Shown piece after piece: positions 25,201 through 33,825 of a stretch of 33,889 bases of DNA (the stretch's first letter is position 1; the number at the start of each line of letters is the position of its first letter). The notes under the pieces were generated by a model that was not told the DNA's origin, searched no databases, and saw only the letters and a list, made by a program, of their open reading frames with translations. The position numbers and the translations under genes are program-made. The stretch is taken from contig JAUXFF010000008.1 in NCBI GenBank assembly GCA_030620155.1, forward strand, positions 1 through 33,889. Reading direction: 5' to 3'. This DNA is from Candidatus Cloacimonadota bacterium. GTDB lineage: Bacteria; Cloacimonadota; Cloacimonadia; Cloacimonadales; TCS61.

Positions 25201-25384
25201 ACATAGAATTGGTCAAACAAAAAAAGTGATGGTATATAAAATAATTACAAAAGGATCCATAGAAGAAAAAATTCTTGATTTACAGCAAAATAAAAGAGAG
25301 ATGTTTGAAAATTTGATCGAAGAGGGTCAAAGTGTCTTTAAAAAGTTAACTTCAGAACAACTTCGAAATCTATTTGAGTATTAA
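22202..25384 (+). CDS. SNF2-family DEAD/DEAH helicase
   Basis: A 1060-residue SNF2-type ATPase. The C-terminal half holds the motor: Walker A DDMGLGKT (about 629-636), motif II DEAQH (about 725-729), the motif III region [20 protein letters not shown], and the helicase C lobe with [32 protein letters not shown] and the motif VI region [11 protein letters not shown]. The first 600 residues form the long, poorly conserved bacterial SNF2-associated region, with a SWIM-like Cys/His cluster [15 protein letters not shown] near residue 80 that may bind zinc. Such proteins are thought to remodel DNA or transcription complexes; the role is not established. The YigZ gene follows 14 bases later. The organisation is standard for the RapA-unrelated bacterial SNF2 group. 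Confidence 0.93.
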   Translation: [1060 protein letters not shown]

Positions 25385-25398
25385 ATAACATAATTGAA

Positions 25399-25998
25399 AT
25401 GAATTACTTTTCCATTGATAGAGAAATACAGGATAAAACTAAGATAAAAAGATCGGTTTTTATTACACATTTGATTTATGTTGAATCTATGAAGCAGGCT
25501 AAAGAATATATTTCAAAAATCTCGGGAGAACATAAAACAGCCAGCCATAATTGTTGGGCTTATATTATCGGTAAAAAAGGTGAAATTTTTCATTCGTCAG
25601 ATGCGGGAGAACCTTCGGGAAGCGCAGGCAGACCGATTCTTAATGTTTTGCAAAAACATGGAATGACCAACATTGTTGTTGTGGTTACTCGTTATTTTGG
25701 TGGTGTGAAGTTAGGTATCAGAGGTTTAATTAATGCATATTCGGAATGTGTTGAAAAAGCAATAAACATATCATCTTTAAAAAGAATATTAGAAATAAAG
25801 CATTATAAAATTATTACTTCGTATGGTTTTTTTGAAACTCTGAAGTTTAAATTTAAAACCCGTTCTGTTGAAATAATTGATGTGAAATATTCCGAAAAAA
25901 TAATCTTGACCATTGCAATAGAGGTAGAGCAAATTAAAAAAATGGAAAATTATTTAACCGAATTAGAAAAATCAGGGAAAATTGAACTGATATATTAG
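25399..25998 (+). CDS. YigZ/IMPACT family protein
   Basis: A 199-residue protein of the UPF0029 (IMPACT) family. N-terminal features are KRSVFITHLIYVES, ASHNCWAYIIG, the invariant DAGEPSGSAGRPIL, and VVVVTRYFGGVKLGIRGLINAYS, all in order. The C-terminal ferredoxin-like domain from about residue 130 is present. The eukaryotic relative IMPACT regulates the kinase GCN2; the bacterial role is uncertain. It is 14 bases after the SNF2 gene and 18 bases before the PPDK-like gene, so it is in the same transcript. Length is normal. Confidence 0.92.
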   Translation: MNYFSIDREIQDKTKIKRSVFITHLIYVESMKQAKEYISKISGEHKTASHNCWAYIIGKKGEIFHSSDAGEPSGSAGRPILNVLQKHGMTNIVVVVTRYFGGVKLGIRGLINAYSECVEKAINISSLKRILEIKHYKIITSYGFFETLKFKFKTRSVEIIDVKYSEKIILTIAIEVEQIKKMENYLTELEKSGKIELIY

Positions 25999-26016
25999 AT
26001 ATTAACGGAATTTAGT

Positions 26017-28671
26017 ATGATAGGGAATTATATTTCTAGTTTTGAAGTAAGAGGAAATTATCCTAATTTAAATCTGATCAAATTTTCCATAATGAACAGG
26101 ATAAATCACAAAGAGCTTAATCCCCCGATTGGTTATTTACCTCCGGAAGTTGAATACTGGATAAAAGATAAAAAAAAGTCGTATGAACTGAATGTTAGAT
26201 TTGAAGATATACATTTTTTAATACAAAAAGATGAAATTAAAGCTACTGAATATTTGGAAAATATCCTGGAAGCAAGAAAAGGAAATACTCAAACTGGGAA
26301 AAAAATAAAGCAGCAAACCTCCAAATTCTTAAATAAGAAAAATAGATTTTATTTACCTGTAAAGTTTTATGAGGATGATTTTGTAATACCTTCTACCTCG
26401 AGAAATAAATTCGACAATAACCAAATCAGTCATAAAGGGACCATGCTTCTTGATTTATATCAGGAAGGTTATCCTGTGCCCGATTTTTGTATACTATCTT
26501 CAAAAACTCATTTACTAGACCAGGAAGAACGGAAATTTTATTTGGGAAAAGCAATTAAAAACCTGGAGAATATGACTTGCCAGCAGCTTGGTTCCTCGAA
26601 ATCTCCTCTTGTTTTTGCTATTAGATGTGCAATGCCTTTTTATGTTCCCGGGTTAATGCCAACCTACTTAAATGCAGGTGTTACCAGGACAAGTATTAAA
26701 GCATTAATTAGAATTTATGGGAATGAAGTAGCAAATAAAATTTAACTTCATAAACTTAAAACAAACTATTCATTATTATACCCGGATAAAGAGATTCCAG
26801 ATTACAACAGCTTAACTGCCAATATAAATAAAAGTATAAAATTTTTCTATGATAGTATTTCGGAAAAGGATTATCAATTACTTATAGATACTTATTATCA
26901 AGTATCTTTTTTTATAAAACAAATCCACGGATTTTATAATCGTAACCAGGATTTATTATTCACGTTTGTGAAAAAGGGTGAACATTATCCTTCTATCATT
27001 CTTCAGAAGATGGTTTGGACTGTTCGTGATAGTGATTCTTATCCTGGGGTTCTTTACTCACGTCATTCCCGGACTGGTCTGGGCACTCAAATAGAAAGTG
27101 TAAGAAATATTTTTGGTGAAGATATAATGACAGGTATAACTCAAACAGACGATACTGAGTATTTCCATCGCAACGAAATAAAGGAAAAATTTCCTGAAGT
27201 TTATCATTTTGATCCTTTATTAAAATTATTGGAACATAAGATAAAATCACCTGCCACAATTGAGTTTGCAGCCGAATCAGGTGAAAGAATCAATTATTTC
27301 GCAATTTTACAACTGAATATGTCTGCTGTTACAGGCAGAGCAATGTTGCTTTCAGCCGTTGATTTATACCAAAATAAAGTTATTACTTCTAAAAGAATGA
27401 TAGAATTGATCCATCCCTATCATTTAACTCAGATATTTTCAGATAGTATAGATGATAACTCATTTAAGGACTTGGAATTTTTTAGTAGAGGAGTATCAAT
27501 TTTACCTCGTACAGCTGTTACTGCCAAGGCATATTTCTCTGCTACAACTGCTTTGGCAGCCAAAAAAAAAGGTGAAAAGGTATGTTTCTGTAAGGAGAAT
27601 TTCATTCCTTCTGATACTATTGTGATGGGTGAAGTTGATGCAATAATAAGTTTAACTCCTGCTGCAATTCATGTTGTTACTGCATGTCGTGGTTTTGGAG
27701 TTCCTGCATTTCTGAATTTAGAAGATTACGGTGTTAAATTGGTTAGCAACAAGTTTATTAACTCAAAAGGACTGGAGATACGGGAGGGGGATTGGATAAC
27801 AGTAACAAGTAAAAGGCAGATGATTTTTATCGGAAAAGCTAAATATATTCCAGCAAGATTCAGGAAGTATTTGAAGGGTCAAAAATTCAAACTTGAACCA
27901 AAAGAAGCAAAAGTTTTTGAAAATATGTCAAAAGTTTATATGGAATATCAGGAAATCGTAAATTCACTTAAACTTGAGGAGATAGTAGAGCTTAATGATT
28001 TGGTAAGATTAATTCAGACTGACCTTAAAGATGTTCCTCAAAAGGCAAAAGATTTTCTTAATACATGGTTTGATAAATACACGGATATATATGTAGACCA
28101 AATTTTAAAAAGTGAGTTGGGAACACACCAGGACCAACATATGCTTTATAAAATGTTGACTTTAGACAGGAAAGTGGACCTTTTCAAAAAAATTACAAAA
28201 GTATGTTTAGAGAAGAATTTAAAAGGTTTTACAGCAGGAGCTTTTATGCTGGGTAGATTCATCTGTTTACCACATCCGATATCTTTTTGGAAATCATTAA
28301 ATTCACGTGAGATTGCTTTCCTGTTAAATGAATCTGTACTGTTTGAAAAATATATGAAAGTTTTAGATAATGTTGGAGAAAGGCGAATAAACAGGGCACG
28401 GAAAAAGATATTAGATGAGGGTTTAAGAAATATTCAACTCAAGATTGAGAATGCACAGATATTTATGAGTCTGAAATTAATAGTGAAAAATTGGATAGAT
28501 ATCCAGAATTCTTTACCTCCCGATTTTGATGAAGAAACAAAATATTTAATCGAAATACTTAAAAAACCTTTCAATTATTTCTATGATTATAAAACCTCAT
28601 GGTCAAAATGTGAATTACAAGACCTGTGTGATAAAGAAGGTATTCCTCTTCCTGACCCTGATTCAGTATAG
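26017..28671 (+). pseudogene. PPDK-like protein interrupted by an in-frame TAA
   Basis: One reading frame runs from 26017 to 28671 with a single TAA at 26743-26745; no other stop falls between. Joined, it would be about 884 residues. The first part has the nucleotide-binding fold of pyruvate phosphate dikinase (SHKGTMLLDLYQEGYPVPDF with the ATP-site Lys, and AIRCAMPFYVPGLMPTYLNAG). After the stop come YPGVLYSRHSRTG, GEDIMTGITQ and IEFAAESGE, then a swivelling phosphohistidine domain (AAIHVVTACRGFGVPAF, His near codon 552). The QTR ATP-binding triplet of PPDK reads QLN, and the usual TSH is AIH. The PEP/pyruvate TIM barrel is replaced by about 270 helical residues I do not recognise. GTG at 26968 could restart a 567-residue product. 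It may be a recent nonsense mutation, a split gene or a sequence error. Confidence 0.75.
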
Positions 28672-28681
28672 ATCTACTTAT

Positions 28682-29323
28682 TTAAACTCCGGACCTTTCT
28701 GAATCCCAGATATATTTATGAAGTTGCAATTGTAATCTAATATTTAATTTGTCCTTAATTATCCATTCTGCAAGATCTTGTGAATTAAGAATAGAAAAAA
28801 CAGGTGAAAATAAAATTCTATATTTATTTAAATTTAAGATATCAATTTTTTCTTTTGACCAATTATAGTCATTCTTATCGGATATCACAAATTTGATTTC
28901 ATCCTTATTTTGAGATAAAAAGTTCAGATTTTTTTCATCAAAACTATCTTTAAATCCACTACTGGGACACTTGATATCAATGATCTTAGTAACATATCCG
29001 GGAACTTTTTTCAGATTTATAGAACCGTTGGTTTCCAATAAAATTTTATAATGACTTTCATGTAGCAATGTAATCAATTCATATATTTCATCTTGCAGCA
29101 AAGGTTCCCCACCAGTTATCTCAACTAATTTTACAGGAAGGAATGATCTTATGGACTCTATAATCTGGTTTGGAGTATTTTGGAATCTGGTTTTGTAACT
29201 GTATTTAGTATCGCAATATTTACAACGAAGATTACATCCTGCTAGTCTTATAAATATGCAGGGTAATCCGGTATAACTTGATTCTCCCTGGATACTGAAA
29301 AAAATTTCCGAAAGATTTAACAT
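28682..29323 (-). CDS. queE: 7-carboxy-7-deazaguanine synthase
   Basis: QueE is a radical-SAM enzyme that makes 7-carboxy-7-deazaguanine, the ring-forming step of queuosine and other 7-deazaguanines. The 213-residue protein begins with the typical IFFSIQGESSYTGLPCIFIRLAGCN and has the cluster C30-x3-C34-x2-C37 (CNLRCKYC). EITGGEPLL binds SAM, LETNGS and DIKCPSSG match the family, and the C-terminus is complete. The ATG shares a base with the stop of the amidohydrolase gene (TAATG), so it is translationally coupled. QueC and QueD are not in the window. Its 3' end is 10 bases from the converging PPDK-like gene. Confidence 0.93.
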   Translation of the reverse strand: MLNLSEIFFSIQGESSYTGLPCIFIRLAGCNLRCKYCDTKYSYKTRFQNTPNQIIESIRSFLPVKLVEITGGEPLLQDEIYELITLLHESHYKILLETNGSINLKKVPGYVTKIIDIKCPSSGFKDSFDEKNLNFLSQNKDEIKFVISDKNDYNWSKEKIDILNLNKYRILFSPVFSILNSQDLAEWIIKDKLNIRLQLQLHKYIWDSERSGV

Positions 29324-30531
29324 TAAAATGGTAAATATGGAAAATCTTTATGGTAACCTAAAATTGAATCTATTTCCTGAGTGATTCTTTCCGGATGACC
29401 GATTACAAATTTTTTAGTTTTACCCAGCTCAAAGAAGAAATAATTTTCAAGTTTTATATCAAAAGCATTTAAAAAATCTTGATTCCCATAAATAGGAGAA
29501 CCCTGATGTAATAATAACTCGATATCTTCCATTTCGGTCTCTAAAAGGTTATCAAAAGGATCTTCATTTTTTTTCTTGATTAAAAGAACATGTGAAGTTT
29601 CATTATTCAGCTTTCCGTAAGAATCAGGCAGGAAAAGTGCTTTTTGCGCATTGGACGTAAACAATTTGAAAATCTTTTTCATAGGAATTTCCGGGAATTG
29701 TTTTTTGAATATTTTTATTTCAGACAGGATATTAGGACTACCTGACATAGTAGAATCTGTGCCAAGAACAAGATTAACATTGAATTCAAAACATGTTTTT
29801 ATATCAATAGTCCTTCCTATCAGGAATAAATTGGATTCGGGACAGCAACATATTGATGTTCCAATTTCAGAACATTTCTTTATGTCTTCTTTTGTTAATG
29901 CGATACCATGAATTATTAAAGTGTTAGGTTGTAGTAAATTGAGTTTTTCTAGTTCAACGAAAGCAGATCTTGCCTTTTCATTGGTTCCTTCTGCAAGATG
30001 AAGAATAAAAGGCATTTTCCCCTTTGTGGCTTTCAATTCTTCAACAGCAGATTTTCCTCCCCACCAGTTACCCATAGATAAAGAATGACACTGCTTATAT
30101 TTTTTTATTACTTTAATGGGGAATCTTTCATAATACTCATCTTTTTGGTTTGGGGCATGGTCTTGAATTGTTGAGCATCCAGAAAAGATATTCTTATAGA
30201 TTCCTAAGGAGGTTAAGAGATTTGCATTCCCTTTGGTTAAATCAAATTTTCCATCATTAAACCAAACCCTATTCCTTTCGAGATAAGATTCAGATTGCTT
30301 CATCTCTTCAACCCATATATCTGTTGTGGGATAAGGATTGTTTGTACCAGCCCTGGGAACCCAATTCCCCACTAAATGGTCATGACTGTTTATAAAGGGA
30401 GAATATGCGATCAATTCTTTACAATCAAATTCGGATTTCTGGTGATTTAAATGTGAGGATTTAATTTTGATAATTGCGTCCTGAGAAATTGTATCTGAAT
30501 CATAAACGCATGTATTGACTTTAATTTTCAT
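29323..30531 (-). CDS. Amidohydrolase (TRZ/ATZ or deaminase-like)
   Basis: A 402-residue metal-dependent hydrolase of the amidohydrolase superfamily. Ligands are SHDH (His50 and His52), HLAEG (His178, Glu181), IIHGIAL (His208) and LGTDST (Asp259), the arrangement of the deaminase and chlorohydrolase branch acting on purines, triazines or pterins. The N-terminal segment upstream of HxH is short and the C-terminal beta part is present. It follows the etfA stop by 28 bases and its stop overlaps the queE start. The coupling suggests a pterin, guanine or deazapurine substrate related to queuosine metabolism, but the sequence does not settle that. Family call is confident. Confidence 0.85.
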   Translation of the reverse strand: MKIKVNTCVYDSDTISQDAIIKIKSSHLNHQKSEFDCKELIAYSPFINSHDHLVGNWVPRAGTNNPYPTTDIWVEEMKQSESYLERNRVWFNDGKFDLTKGNANLLTSLGIYKNIFSGCSTIQDHAPNQKDEYYERFPIKVIKKYKQCHSLSMGNWWGGKSAVEELKATKGKMPFILHLAEGTNEKARSAFVELEKLNLLQPNTLIIHGIALTKEDIKKCSEIGTSICCCPESNLFLIGRTIDIKTCFEFNVNLVLGTDSTMSGSPNILSEIKIFKKQFPEIPMKKIFKLFTSNAQKALFLPDSYGKLNNETSHVLLIKKKNEDPFDNLLETEMEDIELLLHQGSPIYGNQDFLNAFDIKLENYFFFELGKTKKFVIGHPERITQEIDSILGYHKDFPYLPF

Positions 30532-30559
30532 TTTTCCCTTCTTAGGAAGAAATTAAGCT

Positions 30560-31738
30560 TTATTTTACTTTTTTTATAAGCTGAGGAACTATTTCAAATA
30601 GATCACCAACTAATCCGAGATCAGCAACTTTAAAAACAGGAGCATCAGGGTCTCTATTAATTGCTATAATGTAATCCGCGGACTGCATACCTGCTAAGTG
30701 TTGAATAGCACCTGAAATCCCGATAGCAATGTATATTTTTGGTTTGATGGTCTTACCTGTTTGACCCACTTGATGAGGATATGATATCCATTCTGAATCA
30801 ACAGCAGCCCTGGAAGCTCCAACAGCAGCATTAAGATTTTTTGCCAATTCTTCGATTAATACAAAATTTTCCTTATTTTTTACACCTCTTCCACCTGAAA
30901 TAACAAAGTCAGCTTCTGTTAAATTGATGGTTTGTGTGTCATCTTTAACGAATTCCAGATATTTTGAATCATGATTTAAGTTTGAAAAATCGATGTTTTC
31001 TTTTATAATTTCACCCTTTCTTTTATCATCTCTTATCAACGGATCCATTACCTTGTGCCTAACAGTAGCCATCTGGGGGAGATGATCAGGGGTGATGATT
31101 GTGGCCATTATATTTCCGCCAAAAGCTGGTCTTGTTTGTAAAAGTCCTTTGGTCTCTTTATCTATTTCCAATCCTGTGCAATCAGCAGTAAGACCGGTTT
31201 CCAATTCGATTGCTACACGAGGGATAAACGATCTTCCTGTAACCGTAGCACCTGAAATGATTATCTCAGGTTTGTATTTTCTTGCTAAAATGGAAAACGC
31301 TTTTGTGTAAGGAATATCCAGAAAATCTTTCAAAACAGGGTCATCAACAAATATGACTTTATCCGCACCATAGGCAATTAATTCTTCAGTCTTTTCTTTA
31401 ATATTATGCCCCAGGAGTACTGCAACAAGCTCTGTGCCCCGTTTTTCAGCTAATTCTCTACCTTTCCCAAGTAGTTCAAAAACAACAGACGCGATTTCAC
31501 CATTTTTCTGTTCCGCAAAAACCCATATGCCATTATATTGATGACGATTAACAGTTTTCTTACCGGATTTTTTTATAACAATAGCATTGAATTTACATAC
31601 ATTTAGACAAGCTCCACACAAAGTACATTTATCCAAATCTATTTTCGCAATATTATCTTCCATTATAATTGCGTTATAAATACAGGGTTTTATACAAAGC
31701 TCGCATCCAACACATTTTTCAACAATAACTTCAATCAT
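30560..31738 (-). CDS. etfA: Ferredoxin-fused electron transfer flavoprotein alpha subunit
   Basis: A 392-residue protein in two parts. Residues 1-55 are an 8-Cys ferredoxin domain (Cys9, 12, 15, 19 and Cys38, 41, 44, 48), which would hold two 4Fe-4S clusters. From about residue 67 it is EtfA, with GIWVFAEQKNGE at its start and the FAD-binding C-terminal region SRAAVDSEWISY, QVGQTGKTIKPKIYIAIGISG, IQHLAGM and INRDPDAPVF. Such fused subunits occur in anaerobes, often with bifurcating enzymes. EtfB, the required partner, is not adjacent in the window: the next genes are an amidohydrolase downstream and divergent lepA upstream. A promoter (TTGACG, 16 bp, TATCCT) and AGAGGA ribosome-binding site precede it. 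Confidence 0.93.
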   Translation of the reverse strand: MIEVIVEKCVGCELCIKPCIYNAIIMEDNIAKIDLDKCTLCGACLNVCKFNAIVIKKSGKKTVNRHQYNGIWVFAEQKNGEIASVVFELLGKGRELAEKRGTELVAVLLGHNIKEKTEELIAYGADKVIFVDDPVLKDFLDIPYTKAFSILARKYKPEIIISGATVTGRSFIPRVAIELETGLTADCTGLEIDKETKGLLQTRPAFGGNIMATIITPDHLPQMATVRHKVMDPLIRDDKRKGEIIKENIDFSNLNHDSKYLEFVKDDTQTINLTEADFVISGGRGVKNKENFVLIEELAKNLNAAVGASRAAVDSEWISYPHQVGQTGKTIKPKIYIAIGISGAIQHLAGMQSADYIIAINRDPDAPVFKVADLGLVGDLFEIVPQLIKKVK

Positions 31739-31768
31739 TTAGTTCCTCTTATAAAAATTTGAAGATTT

Positions 31769-31796
31769 AGGATAAAAACATCGAATTTCACGTCAA
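31769..31796 (-). promoter_or_regulatory. Promoter of etfA
   Basis: On the minus strand TTGACG (31791-31796) is followed after 16 bases by TATCCT (31769-31774). The etfA ATG lies 31 bases further on, with AGAGGAAC as ribosome-binding site. Confidence 0.5.
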
Positions 31797-31896
31797 GGAT
31801 AAATTATCTAATACAAAAAATTAAATAGGGTTACTGTTTAGCCACGAATGTTCGCTAAGAAACGTGAAAAAATCGTGAATTTGTTTTATGAAAAAG

Positions 31897-31925
31897 TTGA
31901 CATATAACCTCTATTTAGATTTTGA
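31897..31925 (+). promoter_or_regulatory. Weak candidate promoter of lepA
   Basis: TTGACA (31897-31902), 17 bases, TTTTGA (31920-31925). The transcript start would fall only about 12 bases before the lepA ATG, just at the CGGAGGA ribosome-binding site, so another promoter further upstream is possible. Confidence 0.3.
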
Positions 31926-31943
31926 AGAAATCTCGGAGGATAA

Positions 31944-33743
31944 ATGAAACATGAATTGATCAGGAATTTTTGTATCATAGCCCATATAGATCATGGGAAA
32001 TCAACCTTGGCAGACAGACTGCTGGAGTTCACCCATGTTATTGATAAAGGTGCTCATGAAGCTCTTATTCTTGATGATATGGATTTGGAAAAGGAACGTG
32101 GAATAACCATTAAATCTCATGCTATTCGTATGGAATATAAGCATGAAGGTGAAACATATATTTTGAATCTCATCGACACACCTGGTCATGTTGATTTTTC
32201 TTATGAGGTTTCCCGCAGTCTTGCATCCTGCGATGGAGCCTTGCTTTTGATCGATGCTTCCCAGGGAATCGAAGCACAAACAATGAGTAATCTTTACCTG
32301 GCAATGGATAATGATCTGGAGATTATCCCTGTGATAAATAAAATCGATTTATTAAAAGCAGATGTTGAAGGAACCGAGCATGATATTATTAACAATATCG
32401 GAATAACCTCTGAAATGATTTTTCAGATAAGTGCTAAAGAAGGAACAGGCATTGATGATTTACTGAAGGGTATAGTTGATCATATTCCTTCACCGAAAGG
32501 CAATATTAACCTCTCGGCAAAAGCTCTTATCTTTGATTCCTATTTTGATATTTATCGGGGAGTAATTGTACTTGTGAGAATTTTTGATGGGAAATTAAAA
32601 AAAGGAGATATGATAAAATTTTTGTCTTCAAATAAAAATTTTACCATAGAAGAAATCGGTTATCTCGGGTTAAATAAAATTGAAACAAATGAACTTTATG
32701 CCGGGGAAGTAGGTTATATTATTGCCAATATAAAAGATGTATCCAATGCCAGGGTCGGAGATACTATTACAACTGAAAAAGGTGCGTGTACAGAAGCTTT
32801 ACCTGGTTTTAAGGAACCAAAACCTATGGTTTACAGCGGAGTGTTCCCACTTGATAAAGAAGATCATGAAGACTTGCGGGAAAGTTTGGGAAAATTAAAA
32901 CTTAATGATGCGGCACTCACTTATGAGCCGGAAAGTTCGCTTGCGTTGGGGTTTGGATTCAGATGTGGTTTCCTGGGAATGCTTCATCTGGAAATCGTGA
33001 AAGAAAGATTACTTCGCGAATATAACATTCCCATTATTATTACCACACCAAGTGTAAGGTTCATCATTAATCTTAACAATGGTGCACGCAAAATCATATA
33101 CAATCCAGTGGATATGCCCGATCCTGTAAATATTGATTCTATTGAAGAACCGGTTATGGATTTGGAGATTATCGTCCCTACAGAATTTGTTGGTAATATT
33201 ATGAAACTGGTTCAGGAACGACGCGGAATTCAAAAAAATATGCAGTATATTGACGAAAAGCGACTTTCCATTCATTATGAAATGCCTTTAATCGAGATTA
33301 TATTCGATTTTTATGATAAACTGAAATCAGTGAGTCGCGGGTATGCTTCTCTGGATTATTCTTTTAAAGAATACCGGATTTCAGATGTGGTAAAAGTCGA
33401 TGTGCTTATAAATGGTGAGAAAGTTGATGAAATGTCATTCATTTGTCATGAGGGAAAAGCCTTTCAATGGGGAAAAAGTGTTACTGAAAAACTAAAGGAA
33501 GTTATACCCCGCCATTTATTTAAAATTGCCCTGCAGGCTAGTATAGGTTCAAAAATTATCGCACGCAGCACAATTAATGCCCTTCGAAAAAATGTTACGG
33601 CTAAATGCTATGGTGGAGATATTACCAGGAAAAGAAAACTTCTGGAAAGACAGAAAGAGGGAAAGAAACGGATGAAAGAGATCGGTTCGGTCTCAATTCC
33701 TCAGGAAGCATTTATGGAAGTACTGAAAGCGGATAGAGGCTAA
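31944..33743 (+). CDS. lepA: Elongation factor 4
   Basis: LepA is a translational GTPase that acts on stalled or assembling ribosomes. The 599-residue length is normal. GTPase motifs are AHIDHGKST (G1, 13-21), the RGIT switch I, DTPGHVDF (G3) and NKIDLLKAD (G4), then SAKEGTGIDDLL (G5). Domain II, the EF-G-like domains and the LepA-specific C-terminal domain (SIGSKIIARSTINALRKNVTAKCYGGD, given here as two adjacent blocks SIGSKIIARSTINALR and KNVTAKCYGGD, and the terminal SVSIPQEAFMEVL) are present. The ATG has a CGGAGGA ribosome-binding site. A 64-bp stretch of its coding sequence (33492-33555) recurs at the window end. It is divergent from etfA. Confidence 0.97.
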   Translation: MKHELIRNFCIIAHIDHGKSTLADRLLEFTHVIDKGAHEALILDDMDLEKERGITIKSHAIRMEYKHEGETYILNLIDTPGHVDFSYEVSRSLASCDGALLLIDASQGIEAQTMSNLYLAMDNDLEIIPVINKIDLLKADVEGTEHDIINNIGITSEMIFQISAKEGTGIDDLLKGIVDHIPSPKGNINLSAKALIFDSYFDIYRGVIVLVRIFDGKLKKGDMIKFLSSNKNFTIEEIGYLGLNKIETNELYAGEVGYIIANIKDVSNARVGDTITTEKGACTEALPGFKEPKPMVYSGVFPLDKEDHEDLRESLGKLKLNDAALTYEPESSLALGFGFRCGFLGMLHLEIVKERLLREYNIPIIITTPSVRFIINLNNGARKIIYNPVDMPDPVNIDSIEEPVMDLEIIVPTEFVGNIMKLVQERRGIQKNMQYIDEKRLSIHYEMPLIEIIFDFYDKLKSVSRGYASLDYSFKEYRISDVVKVDVLINGEKVDEMSFICHEGKAFQWGKSVTEKLKEVIPRHLFKIALQASIGSKIIARSTINALRKNVTAKCYGGDITRKRKLLERQKEGKKRMKEIGSVSIPQEAFMEVLKADRG

Positions 33744-33745
33744 CG

Positions 33746-33785
33746 AAATGTAAAATGGAAAATGTAAAATGTAAAATGTAAAATG
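33746..33785. repeat. Heptanucleotide tandem repeat
   Basis: Five consecutive units of (T/G)AAAATG fill 33751-33785, with a partial unit AAATG before. It starts three bases after the lepA stop. No coding function is apparent; it is the left part of an intergenic repeat element. Confidence 0.75.
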
Positions 33786-33797
33786 GAATCCGTCTTC

Positions 33798-33815
33798 GTC
33801 CGGCAGCTGCCGGAC
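33798..33815. repeat. Perfect 18-bp GC-rich palindrome
   Basis: GTCCGGCAGCTGCCGGAC is its own reverse complement. It lies in a GC-rich island (33790-33826) strongly unlike the AT-rich surroundings, which fits a dispersed REP-like intergenic repeat. There is no T-tract, so a terminator role is doubtful. Confidence 0.7.
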
Positions 33816-33825
33816 TACGCCGTGG

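Noticed and set aside
31741-31943. Possible tRNA or small RNA between etfA and lepA
   Set aside because: No cloverleaf or T-arm consensus is visible; the sequence is AT-rich with promoter-like boxes and a fragment of a dispersed repeat near 31840.
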